A DNA stretch of 64,000 nucleotides from Kibdelosporangium sp. MJ126-NF4 (GTDB taxonomy: Bacteria; Actinomycetota; Actinomycetes; Mycobacteriales; Pseudonocardiaceae), in the NCBI RefSeq assembly GCF_000826545.1, contig NZ_CDME01000002.1, positions 1,745,187 to 1,809,186 on the forward strand, given 5' to 3'. The notes beneath the pieces are model-generated. The model was not told the DNA's origin and searched no databases. It saw only the letters and a list, made by a program, of their open reading frames with translations. The position numbers and the translations under genes are program-made. Shown piece after piece: positions 50,465-58,263 of the stretch (position 1 is the stretch's first letter; every line of letters starts with the position of its first letter).

Positions 50465-51370
50465 ATGCGTGGCACCACTGTCCCGCCCGGGACACCCTGC
50501 CTGCCGCCCCGCAATGGAGAACCGCCCATCCACCGACTGGAGACGGGTGACGCCACGCCGTTCGCGATCGGCACGTTCGACACGCTCGGCCCGCTGTCCC
50601 GCGCGCCCTTCCCGCACCGGCACACGTTTCACGAGATCGTGTACGTGACCAGCGGAACCGGCACGCACGTGGTGGACCTGGCCAGATGGGAACTCGAACC
50701 ACCACACCTGTGCGTGATCGTGCCCGGCCAGGTGCACCACTGGGAGAACGTGACCGACCTCGACGGCTACATGATGCTGTTCACCGACGACTTCCTGGTC
50801 GACCACCCGGCCGACCGGGACCTGCTGCACACACTGAGCCAGCGGCCGTGGCTCGCCCCCGACGACGAGACACACGAACGGATGTGCCGCCTGATCGAGG
50901 AGACGATCGAGGAGGCCAAGGACGGCGCGGAGTCCGTGCTCAGAGCCCTGCTGCACGTGATCGTCACCAGGGCCGCGCGGCTGACCGAGGCCACCGGCCC
51001 GTCGCCCGCCAGGGCCAACGCGGTCGCGCAGAAGTTCGTCAAGCTGACCGCGCAGACCGACCTGTGGACCGTGCGCCAGTACGCCGACCAGATCGGAGTC
51101 ACCCCCGGCTACCTCACCGACGTCATCAAGACCGCCACCGGCCGGACGCCGTCCCAGCTGATCAGGGAGACCAGGATCCGAGAGGCGAAACGGCTGCTGA
51201 TCAGGACCGATCTGACCGTCCGGCAGATCTCGCAGCGGATCGGGTTCGGCGACTCCGCCTACTTCTGCCGGTTCTTTCGCCGCGAGACCGGCGACAGCCC
51301 CGGCGACTACCGGGAAAATCACCATGACTGGCCGCACCAGTCCATCGTCACCGGGAAACCGGCTACCTAG
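50465..51370 (+). CDS. AraC-family transcriptional regulator with cupin sensor
   Basis: A 301-residue regulator. The N-terminal cupin sensor shows PHRHTFHEIVYVTSGTGTHV and VIVPGQVHHWENV. The C-terminal AraC domain has WTVRQYADQIGVTPGYLTDV and LTVRQISQRIGFGDSAYFCR, with the FFRRETGDSPGDYR ending. GGGAGG before ATG 50465 fixes the start; ATG 50447 is in frame but lacks a ribosome site. A possible target lies in the unexplained 518-bp stretch that follows. Confidence 0.92.
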   Translation: MRGTTVPPGTPCLPPRNGEPPIHRLETGDATPFAIGTFDTLGPLSRAPFPHRHTFHEIVYVTSGTGTHVVDLARWELEPPHLCVIVPGQVHHWENVTDLDGYMMLFTDDFLVDHPADRDLLHTLSQRPWLAPDDETHERMCRLIEETIEEAKDGAESVLRALLHVIVTRAARLTEATGPSPARANAVAQKFVKLTAQTDLWTVRQYADQIGVTPGYLTDVIKTATGRTPSQLIRETRIREAKRLLIRTDLTVRQISQRIGFGDSAYFCRFFRRETGDSPGDYRENHHDWPHQSIVTGKPAT

Positions 51371-51888
51371 GTTGGTTGTCAACGTCCCACGCGCCCACAA
51401 GGAGCAGGAATGGACAACCAGCGCAGCCGAGCAGGGCCCTGTCCCCGGTCGGCGGCGGACGTGAGGCCTCGTTCGACTTCGTGTTGAACGCGGAATCGGT
51501 TACGTGTGTCTGCAATCCCATGTGGCACAGCAGGGATGGGAACCACCAGTGGCCGCGTCGCTCTGGCGCGCCGAGTGACTCTGACCGAAACGTGGTGGCG
51601 GTCAGTGTGACATGTGTGGAGTGGCCGGTGTACGTGGGCGCGTACCCCGGCGCTTCGCAGACCACGTCAATCGCGTTCATCACCTCCGCAGGCGAGCCGA
51701 GGCGGACACGGCACCGGACGGTGGGTACACCAGCCCTGTCCCTGCCGTTCACCCCCGTGTGACGGTTCCGCGACGACGATGGCCCGCGCCGCGGCCCGTC
51801 ACCGTCGTGCCGTGTTCGCCGACCAGGACAGTGTGGTGGTGATGAGCCAGGTCGGGGTGCCGTTCGCGGCACCCCGACCTTTCACTGC
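51371..51888. other. Unexplained 518-bp stretch between AraC and DUF2277 genes
   Basis: No confident gene. Two open frames, one on each strand (51376-51762 plus; 51363-51872 minus), have partly coding-like third positions but no recognised domain. GGTTGTC (51374-51380) and GACAACC (51413-51419) form an inverted repeat around an AAGGAG-ATG pair (ATG 51410) that opens a 25-codon frame. A strong terminator closes the region at 51850-51879, which suggests that something is transcribed here. Confidence 0.5.
51850..51879. terminator. Strong terminator hairpin
   Basis: Perfect 12-bp stem GGTCGGGGTGCC / GGCACCCCGACC with a 6-nt loop, followed on the plus strand by TTTCACT. It lies 9 nt from the stop of the convergent DUF2277 gene and probably serves both strands. 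Confidence 0.75.
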
Positions 51889-52167
51889 CTACGCGGACTT
51901 GTTCTTCGCCGCCAGCCGCGCCTGCACCTCGGGCCTGCGCAGCGGGGGCACTGTGGTGGGCGGCTGCCGCCGGGCTGGCAGCTTCTCCAACAGGCGCGTC
52001 GTGGTCGCCGTGACCTCGGCGACGGCCTGTTCGAACGCCTCACGGGTGGCGTCCGACAGCGACTGCACACCGCTGATCTTGCGGACGTACTGGCGCGCGG
52101 CCGCCTCGATCTCGGTCGGCGTCGCGGCTGGCTCAAGACCACGCAATGTGGTGATATTCCGGCACAT
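51889..52167 (-). CDS. DUF2277 family protein
   Basis: A 92-residue small protein starting MCRNITTLRGLEPAATPTEI, the conserved opening of DUF2277. The rest is helical (IEAAARQYVRKISGVQSL) with a proline-rich, basic tail. Function is unknown throughout the family, although the invariant N-terminal Cys suggests a structural or metal role. Its promoter region coincides with the left end of the TnpB element (52180-52240), so the element may have replaced or altered its upstream signals. Confidence 0.88.
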   Translation of the reverse strand: MCRNITTLRGLEPAATPTEIEAAARQYVRKISGVQSLSDATREAFEQAVAEVTATTTRLLEKLPARRQPPTTVPPLRRPEVQARLAAKNKSA

Positions 52168-52234
52168 ACCGCCAGCATATGACGTGTAGCAGGGCTACAC
52201 TGGGTAGTGAACTGATGTATCAACCAGGGGAAAG

Positions 52235-52282
52235 ATGCCGGTTTCGGTGGTCAAGGCTGCCACGGGCAGGTATTGCGGGTGA
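52235..52282 (+). CDS. Short leader reading frame before tnpB
   Basis: A 15-codon frame (MPVSVVKAATGRYCG) with a good ribosome site (AGGGGAAAG) whose TGA overlaps the tnpB GTG as GTGA. It may couple translation into tnpB, or be what is left of a lost tnpA or of the tnpB N-terminus. Expression is not proven. Confidence 0.4.
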   Translation: MPVSVVKAATGRYCG

Positions 52283-53565
52283 GCTACAAACAGGGCGTCC
52301 GTTATGAACTGGCGCCCGACGATAAGCAAGCCGTCCTCATGGGCCGTCACGCTGGGTTGTCGCGGGTGGTGGAGAACTTCTGTCTGGATACCGTCCGCAA
52401 GAAGTGGTCGCAGCGTAGGGCGGAGGAGTCCTACGGCATCATCGGCGATGACCTGACCACAGTGCCGTGGACTGGCCCGGCGCTGGAGCGCGAGTGGCGC
52501 GCCGCACACCAGGCGCTGTTCCCATGGTTCACGGAAGAACGCATGTCCTCGCGTGTCCCGAAGGAAGCATGCCGGGTCCGTGCTGCCGGACTGGCCAACT
52601 ACCTCAAGTCCAAAAAAGGTGAGCGTAAAGGCCCGAGAATAGGATTTCCGAAATGGCGCAAGCGCAAGGACGGCTCTCGTTTCCGTTACGACGCTGACCG
52701 GGCCAAGCCGATGGATGCCCGTAACGTGCGGCTGCCCGCGATCGGTGACGTGGCCACGTGGGAGGACATGTCCTGGCTCACCGATCGGATGGCCACCGGA
52801 CACGCACGGGTCCTTGGTGCCACGATTCGGGAGCGGGCCGGGCGGTGGTGGGTCTCCTTCCAGATCGAGATCGACCGCGACGAGATCAACAAGCGGCACC
52901 GCGTAGACGAGTCGACCCCGCAGTGCGGCATCGACCTCGGCCTGAAGACCTTCGCGGTCATCCGCGACAGTGACGGCGGCCGCGAGGAGATCCATGCCCC
53001 CAAGCCGCTGAAGGCGGCACAGCGTGTTCTGAAGCGGGCGAACCGGAAGCTGGCCCGCGCAGCCGAAGACTCCGCAAACCGAGTCAAGGCCCGCAAGCGT
53101 GTCGCCGGGCTGCATCTGCGGGTCGCCGACCGCAGGCGGGACTTCCTGCACAAGACCACCATCCGGCTGGCGAGAACCAAGTCGGCCATCGCGGTGGAAA
53201 CGCTCAACGTGCGGGGCATGATCCGCAATCGCAGGCTGGCCCGAGCCATCTCGGATGCCGGGTTTGGTGAGTTCGTCCGACAACTCGACTACAAGGCGGA
53301 CTGGTACGGGTCGAGGGTGTGGAAGGCCGACCGGTGGTTTCCTTCCTCCAAGATGTGCGGCAACTCGACTTGCGGTCGGGTCAACCGCGCACTTGCCTTG
53401 GCCGATCGGGTGTGGACGTGCGGCGGGTGCGGCACTGTGCACGACCGCGACGACAACGCGGCGGGCAACCTGTTGGCGGCGATGCTCGCCGACACAGCGT
53501 GTGACATGAGAACCCTCGCCGGGAAGTTCCCCGGAGAGGAAAAACGCCTCGCGGAGACCGCGTAA
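52279..53565 (+). CDS. tnpB: TnpB RNA-guided nuclease
   Basis: A 428-residue protein of the OrfB/TnpB family, ancestors of Cas12. The RuvC triad is intact: Asp219 in CGIDLGLKTFAV, Glu307 in IAVETLNVRGM and Asp391 in VHDRDDNAAGN. The zinc finger inserted before the last motif has Cys360, Cys365, Cys381 and Cys384 (MCGNSTC, then CGGC). The N-terminal wedge/REC part (residues 1-200) includes KWRKRKDGSRFRYD. No stops or frameshifts, so it is probably active. The guide RNA would come from its 3' end and the right end of the element. Confidence 0.93.
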   Translation: MSYKQGVRYELAPDDKQAVLMGRHAGLSRVVENFCLDTVRKKWSQRRAEESYGIIGDDLTTVPWTGPALEREWRAAHQALFPWFTEERMSSRVPKEACRVRAAGLANYLKSKKGERKGPRIGFPKWRKRKDGSRFRYDADRAKPMDARNVRLPAIGDVATWEDMSWLTDRMATGHARVLGATIRERAGRWWVSFQIEIDRDEINKRHRVDESTPQCGIDLGLKTFAVIRDSDGGREEIHAPKPLKAAQRVLKRANRKLARAAEDSANRVKARKRVAGLHLRVADRRRDFLHKTTIRLARTKSAIAVETLNVRGMIRNRRLARAISDAGFGEFVRQLDYKADWYGSRVWKADRWFPSSKMCGNSTCGRVNRALALADRVWTCGGCGTVHDRDDNAAGNLLAAMLADTACDMRTLAGKFPGEEKRLAETA

Positions 53566-53650
53566 GACCTCACCCCTCACGGGGTCGGCAGCGGTCAGTG
53601 AAGCAGGAAAGAGCCTCAGCGAGATGAGCACTGAGGCTCACGTTACGGTA
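53566..53650 (+). ncRNA. Probable omega/reRNA scaffold and element right end
   Basis: Directly after tnpB lie two hairpins: ACCCC-TCAC-GGGGT (53572-53585), and a perfect 9-bp stem GAGCCTCAG / CTGAGGCTC (53611-53619, 53631-53639). In known IS605 elements the transcript covering tnpB's end and this region forms the guide RNA, with the guide taken from the DNA beyond the right end. Here the guide would fall in the acyl-CoA oxidase start region near 53645-53665. Confidence 0.6.
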
Positions 53651-53660
53651 ACTTCCGGTC

Positions 53661-55520
53661 ATGATCGATCCTGCGCGGGTGACCGAGGTGCTCGACGGCC
53701 GGTGGCCACAACTGCGTCGCGAGCTGCGGGAACGCCTGGCTGAGACCAAACCGGCGGACACCGCGAGGCTGGACGTCGACGGCCACCGCGTGCTGGTGTT
53801 CGACCAGCTGAACGACCTCGCCACCACCCGGTACCCGCGACTCGGGTTCGACCGCGCGTACGGCGGCGGGAGCGACATCGGCGGCTCGGTCGTGTCGTTC
53901 CAGATGCTCGGCTACGCGAGCCTGTCGCTGATGGTCAAAGCCGGTGTCCAATGGGGACTGTTCGGCGGCGCGATCCAGATGCTGGGCACCGACCGCCACC
54001 ACGCACGCTACCTGCCGGACGTGATGTCGCTGGAGCTGCCCGGCTGCTTCGCGATGACCGAGAGCGGGCACGGTTCGGACGTCCAGCACCTGCGCACCAC
54101 CGCGCGGTACGACAACGGCGAGTTCGTTGTGGACACTCCGGACGACGACGCCCGCAAGGACTACATCGGCAACGCCGCGCGGGACGGCCGGATGGCCGTG
54201 GTGTTCGCGCAGCTGATCGTCGGCGAGCGCTCCTACGGCGTGCACGCCTTCCTCGTGCCGATCAGGGACGCCGACGGCCGCCCGATGCCCGGCGTGCGCA
54301 TCGAGGACTGCGGACCGAAGGCCGGTCTCAACGGCGTGGACAACGGCAGGCTGTGGTTCGACAACGTCCGTGTCCCCCAGGAGAACCTGCTCAACCGGTA
54401 CGGCGACGTCACCGACGGGGCGTACACGAGTCCGATCGAGAGCGACGGCCGCCGGTTCTTCACCATGCTCGGCACGCTGGTGCGTGGCCGGATCAGCGTG
54501 GCGGGCGCGTCGGGCAGCGCGACCCAGCGCGCGCTGACGATCGCGGTGCACCGCGCCGAAAGCCGCCGCCAGTTCCGCAGGCCGGACTCCGACACCGAGA
54601 TCCCCCTGCTGGACTACCTGGCCCACCAGCGAAAGCTGCTGCCCGCGCTGGCGCGGACGTACGCACTGCACTTCGCACAGGACGAACTGGTCCAGATGCT
54701 GCACGAGGTGCAGGGCGCGCCGGAGCCGGACCCGATCGCCCAGCGGCAGCTGGAATCCCGCGCCGCCGGGATCAAGGCCGTGGCGACGTGGCACGCCACG
54801 AGCACGATCCAGACCGCGCGTGAGGCCTGCGGCGGCGCCGGGTACCTGGTGGCGAACGTGCTGCCGGTGCTGAAGGCGGACACGGACGTGTTCACCACGT
54901 TCGAGGGTGACAACACCGTTCTGCTGCAACTGGTCGCGAAAGGACTGCTGACCGACTACCGCGACAACTTCGCCGACCTGAGCCCGTTGGCCACGGCCAA
55001 GCTCGTCGCCGAGCAGCTGATGGGCACTGTGCTCGAGCGGATCGCGGCACGCCAGGTCATCGCCCGGTTCGACGACGACGATCCGCGGTCGCGCGACTGG
55101 CAGCGCAGCCTGTTCGAGGACCGCGAACAGCATGTGCTGTCCGGTCTGGCCGGTCGGCTGCGTGCCGCCGCCTCGTCGGACGCCGATCCGTTCGACGTGT
55201 TCAACGACGTGCAGGACCACGTGCTGCTCGCCGGGCGAACGCACATCGACCGGCTTGTCTTCGACGCCTTCGACGCGGCGGTCGAGCACTGCGCGGACGA
55301 GGAGGTCAAGGCCCTGCTCGGCCAGGTGCTCGACCTCCACGCACTGGCCACGATCGAGGCCGACCGGGCGTGGTTCCTCGAACACGGCAGGATCACGGCC
55401 GCGCGCGCCAAGAAGGTGATCGCCGAGGTCAACGCGTTGTGCAAGGAGTTGCGTCCGCACGCGGCGACGTTGGTGGACGCGTTCGCCGTCCCCCGGCAGT
55501 TCCTGGCCGAGGGCTCCTGA
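53661..55520 (+). CDS. Acyl-CoA dehydrogenase/oxidase-family protein
   Basis: A 619-residue flavoprotein of acyl-CoA oxidase size. The FAD-binding middle domain has CFAMTESGHGSDVQHLRTTA and the strand pair MAVVFAQLIVG; the C-terminal helical half carries the ACAD signature CGGAGYLVANVLPVLKADTD and VFTTFEGDNTVLLQLVAKGL. A further helical domain (about residues 430-619) is typical of acyl-CoA oxidases. The expected catalytic Glu lies in FEGDNT. It has no visible ribosome site and starts within about 20 bp of the TnpB element's right end, so its original promoter may have been displaced. Role: first step of beta-oxidation or a related desaturation. Confidence 0.9.
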   Translation: MIDPARVTEVLDGRWPQLRRELRERLAETKPADTARLDVDGHRVLVFDQLNDLATTRYPRLGFDRAYGGGSDIGGSVVSFQMLGYASLSLMVKAGVQWGLFGGAIQMLGTDRHHARYLPDVMSLELPGCFAMTESGHGSDVQHLRTTARYDNGEFVVDTPDDDARKDYIGNAARDGRMAVVFAQLIVGERSYGVHAFLVPIRDADGRPMPGVRIEDCGPKAGLNGVDNGRLWFDNVRVPQENLLNRYGDVTDGAYTSPIESDGRRFFTMLGTLVRGRISVAGASGSATQRALTIAVHRAESRRQFRRPDSDTEIPLLDYLAHQRKLLPALARTYALHFAQDELVQMLHEVQGAPEPDPIAQRQLESRAAGIKAVATWHATSTIQTAREACGGAGYLVANVLPVLKADTDVFTTFEGDNTVLLQLVAKGLLTDYRDNFADLSPLATAKLVAEQLMGTVLERIAARQVIARFDDDDPRSRDWQRSLFEDREQHVLSGLAGRLRAAASSDADPFDVFNDVQDHVLLAGRTHIDRLVFDAFDAAVEHCADEEVKALLGQVLDLHALATIEADRAWFLEHGRITAARAKKVIAEVNALCKELRPHAATLVDAFAVPRQFLAEGS

Positions 55521-55529
55521 GGACGGGTT

Positions 55530-56129
55530 TCACGCGGCCTTTGTGGATCGCCATACGGTGCCGCGGCGTTCGTATTCAAGAACTTTCTCGACGAGCAAGG
55601 CGGCCTCGGGGCCGTGGAAGCGCTCCACGAGCCACACGCCGAGGTCGAGGCCGGAGGTCACGCCCCCCGCGGTGACGAGGTCGCCGTCGTCGACCACGCG
55701 GCCGCCCACCACCCGCGCGCCCTGCGCCGCCAGGTCGTCCTTGGCGACGTGGTGCGTCGTGCAGGGACGACCGGCGGTGAGACCGGCTGCCGACAGCAGC
55801 AGGCTCCCGGTGCACACCGAGGCCAGGACCAGTCCGGGACGCTGGGCTTGTGCCAGCGCTTTCGGCAGCGTGCCCAGGCGAATCTGGTCGTCGACAGGCG
55901 ACCCCGCGCCGTAACCGCCACCGGGCACCAGGATCAGGTCGGCGCTGTCCGGGGACCAGGGTGCGCGGACCACGATCTCGGCGCCGGACGCCGTGGTCAC
56001 CGCGCCGGGGCCTTCCGCGCTGACATAACTCACTTGGACGTCGTCAAGGACGCCGAAGGCCGCGACCGTGCCGGTGAAATCCTGCTCCTCGACACCGTCG
56101 TAGAGCACCGTGTGAACGTGGAAGGACAC
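55530..56129 (-). CDS. DJ-1/PfpI-family protein (isonitrile hydratase-like)
   Basis: A 199-residue protein. The nucleophile Cys is in VLASVCTGSLLLSAAGL and the glycine-rich LILVPGGGYGAG precedes it, as in the InhA/isonitrile hydratase branch; HHVAKDDLAAQGARVV and VTAGGVTSGLDLG complete the fold. AAAGGA lies 6 nt before GTG 56129; the frame is open further but reads through the divergent gene. It is paired head-to-head with a GlxA regulator, which suggests that the regulator controls it. The substrate is unknown. Confidence 0.87.
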   Translation of the reverse strand: MSFHVHTVLYDGVEEQDFTGTVAAFGVLDDVQVSYVSAEGPGAVTTASGAEIVVRAPWSPDSADLILVPGGGYGAGSPVDDQIRLGTLPKALAQAQRPGLVLASVCTGSLLLSAAGLTAGRPCTTHHVAKDDLAAQGARVVGGRVVDDGDLVTAGGVTSGLDLGVWLVERFHGPEAALLVEKVLEYERRGTVWRSTKAA

Positions 56130-56231
56130 GTTGGATCCTTTCGGGAATACCAGTGTGGACAAGGCGAGTATGTCCGTGTCCGGATACCCCCGAACAGTGG
56201 CTAGATCGCCCTGGATCCCTAGGATCCAGCC

Positions 56232-57182
56232 ATGCATCTCGTCGCTGTGCTCGCCCTCGACGGTGTGGTGGGCCTCGAACTGACCATCCCGTGCCAGGTC
56301 TTCGGAATCACGCCCGGTTACGACGTGCGTGTCTGCGCCCAGCGAGGTGCGGCGGCCACCTCGGCGGGCCGGGAGGACTTCCGGATCGTCTCGCGCTACG
56401 GACTGGACGACGCCAACGACGCCGACACGGTGATCGTGCCCGGGACCGCCCCGGACCAGCCCCCACACCCTCGGGTCCTGCGGCTGCTCAAGGCGGCCGT
56501 GGACCGAGGGGCGCGGGTGGCGTCGATCTGCACCGGGGCGTTCACCCTCGCGGCGGCGGGCCTGCTGGACGGACGCCGCGCCACGACGCACTGGATGCTC
56601 GCCGGGCATCTGGCCGACTGGTACCCGGACGTGCGGGTCGAGCCCGCCGTCCTGTTCATTGACGACGGGCAGATCCTCACCTCGGCGGGCGTCGCGGCTG
56701 GTCTCGACCTGTGCCTGCACCTCGTGCGACGCGACCACGGAGCCGCGGTCGCCGCCGACACCGCACGGCAGATCGTGATGCCGCCGCAGCGTTCCGGCGG
56801 GCAGGCCCAGTTCATCGAGCATCCCGACCCCACCGGTGGCGACGCGGGTGACCTCGCCCCGACCCTGAGGTGGATGCGGGACAACCTCGCGACACCGATG
56901 AGTCTCGGCGACATCGCCGCCAACGCGACCATGAGCACACGCACGCTCTCGCGCCGGTTCCGGGCACAGACCGGAACAACACCCTTGCGCTGGCTGCTCG
57001 ACCAACGCCTGCACCGCGCGCGGGAGCTCCTCGAGACGACCGACCTCCCGGTGGAGCGCATCGCCGGGGAAACAGGCTTCGGGTCAGCCGAGTCACTGCG
57101 GGTCCACTTCACCGAGCACGTGGGCACCAGCCCGAGGGCCTACCGGAGTACGTTCCGGGGCGACTCCGCCACGACACGCTGA
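56232..57182 (+). CDS. GlxA-family transcriptional regulator (DJ-1 + AraC)
   Basis: A 316-residue fusion like the one at 46388-47329. The DJ-1-like half has TVIVPGTAPDQPP and SICTGAFTLAAAGLLDGRRA with the Cys retained. The AraC half has SLGDIAANATMSTRTLSRRF and LPVERIAGETGFGSAESLRV, ending YRSTFRG. It is divergent from the DJ-1/PfpI gene (102-bp gap) and likely regulates it. Immediately downstream begins the copper regulon, in which this gene probably plays no part. Confidence 0.9.
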   Translation: MHLVAVLALDGVVGLELTIPCQVFGITPGYDVRVCAQRGAAATSAGREDFRIVSRYGLDDANDADTVIVPGTAPDQPPHPRVLRLLKAAVDRGARVASICTGAFTLAAAGLLDGRRATTHWMLAGHLADWYPDVRVEPAVLFIDDGQILTSAGVAAGLDLCLHLVRRDHGAAVAADTARQIVMPPQRSGGQAQFIEHPDPTGGDAGDLAPTLRWMRDNLATPMSLGDIAANATMSTRTLSRRFRAQTGTTPLRWLLDQRLHRARELLETTDLPVERIAGETGFGSAESLRVHFTEHVGTSPRAYRSTFRGDSATTR

Positions 57183-57201
57183 GCACTCCCCTTGCCGATT
57201 G

Positions 57202-57218
57202 ATACCCCCTGGGGGTAT
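57202..57218. promoter_or_regulatory. CsoR-like copper operator 1
   Basis: ATACCCCC-T-GGGGGTAT, a perfect 8+8 inverted repeat with one central base, in the style of CsoR sites. It lies upstream of the copper operon. Confidence 0.75.
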
Positions 57219-57246
57219 AAATCCGGTACGGCCACATCCGTTCCGG

Positions 57247-57263
57247 GTACCCGTAGGGGGTAC
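57247..57263. promoter_or_regulatory. CsoR-like copper operator 2 over the -10
   Basis: GTACCC-N5-GGGTAC. Its right half overlaps a -10-like TACGCT (57261-57266), so bound CsoR would block RNA polymerase. The same arrangement recurs before csoR. Confidence 0.75.
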
Positions 57264-57323
57264 GCTGAATGGATCGGGCCGCCAAGCCAGCCCCAGCGAA
57301 TCAGCCCAGAACAGGACTGACCC

Positions 57324-58244
57324 ATGAACACAGCCACGAGGCTCACCGTCTACGGTGCGGCGCTCGCCCTGGTCGCCGCAGGCGCCTGGGCGATCGGCAC
57401 CGCTGTCGGTCCCGTGAGCGACGCGGCGGGCACGTCCGCCGCGCCCCACACGGACACCCACAGCGGCACCGTCACGGCGGGCTCCGAGGTTCCCGACGGC
57501 CTGGCGTCGGCCAAGGACGGCTACATGATCCAGCCGACCGGCACGACGTTCACCACGGGAACCACCACCCCGTTCAGCTTCAAGATCACCAAAAGCGACG
57601 GCACCGCGCTGACCGCGTTCGACGTCGAGCACGACAAACGGCTGCACCTGATCGTCGTCCGCCGTGACCTGGCCGGGTTCCAGCACGTGCACCCCGAGAT
57701 GGCACCGGACGGCACGTGGACCGTCCCGCTGACGTTCACCCAGGCGGGCAGCTACCGCGCACTGGCCGACTTCAAGCCGACCGGCGGCCCGAAACTGACA
57801 CTGGGCGTCGACCTGGCCGTGCCCGGCCTGTTTCAGCCGGTCACCTACCGCGACTTCCGCGTGTCGAGCGTCGACGACTACGAGGTCAAGATCGAAGGCC
57901 AACTGATGGCGGGCCGTTCGTCCCGGCTCGTGCTGACCGTGCGCCGCGACGGCCGTGACATCACCGACCTGCAGCCCTATCTCGGGGCGTATGGTCACCT
58001 TGTGGCGCTGCGCGTCGGCGATCTGGCCTACCTGCACGTCCACCCCGACGGAGGCGCGACCGCTGGGCCGAACATCACGTTCCAGGCCGAGGTCCCGACC
58101 AGCGGCCGCTACCGGCTGTTCCTGGACTTCAAGCACGGTGACAAGGTGCGCACCGCGGACTTCACGCTGAGCACCGACGGATCCGCCGCGCCGCCACCAG
58201 GCCAGCAGGGCGGCGGGCACGCCAACGACGGCCACGGCCACTGA
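57324..58244 (+). CDS. Exported/anchored His-rich copper-associated protein
   Basis: A 306-residue protein with an N-terminal signal or anchor helix ([19 protein letters not shown]). The external part has two beta-sandwich-like halves; copper-binding candidates are HTDTHSG near residue 45, [31 protein letters not shown] and the C-terminal HANDGHGH. No cysteine is used. It is the first gene downstream of two CsoR-like operators and 19 nt before copA, so it is part of the copper response, probably as an external copper binder or donor/acceptor for CopA. It has no well-known characterised homologue that I recognise. Confidence 0.8.
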   Translation: MNTATRLTVYGAALALVAAGAWAIGTAVGPVSDAAGTSAAPHTDTHSGTVTAGSEVPDGLASAKDGYMIQPTGTTFTTGTTTPFSFKITKSDGTALTAFDVEHDKRLHLIVVRRDLAGFQHVHPEMAPDGTWTVPLTFTQAGSYRALADFKPTGGPKLTLGVDLAVPGLFQPVTYRDFRVSSVDDYEVKIEGQLMAGRSSRLVLTVRRDGRDITDLQPYLGAYGHLVALRVGDLAYLHVHPDGGATAGPNITFQAEVPTSGRYRLFLDFKHGDKVRTADFTLSTDGSAAPPPGQQGGGHANDGHGH

Positions 58245-58263
58245 CCGGGGAAGGAGAGTTCCT

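Larger units (their letters stand above)
52184..53650 (+). mobile_element. TnpB-only IS200/IS605-type element
   Basis: Bounded on the left by the hairpin GTGTAG-CAGGG-CTACAC (52184-52200) and on the right by hairpins 53572-53585 and 53611-53639. It carries an intact tnpB but no tnpA, so movement would need a TnpA in trans. Exact ends cannot be fixed without an empty site. Confidence 0.65.
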
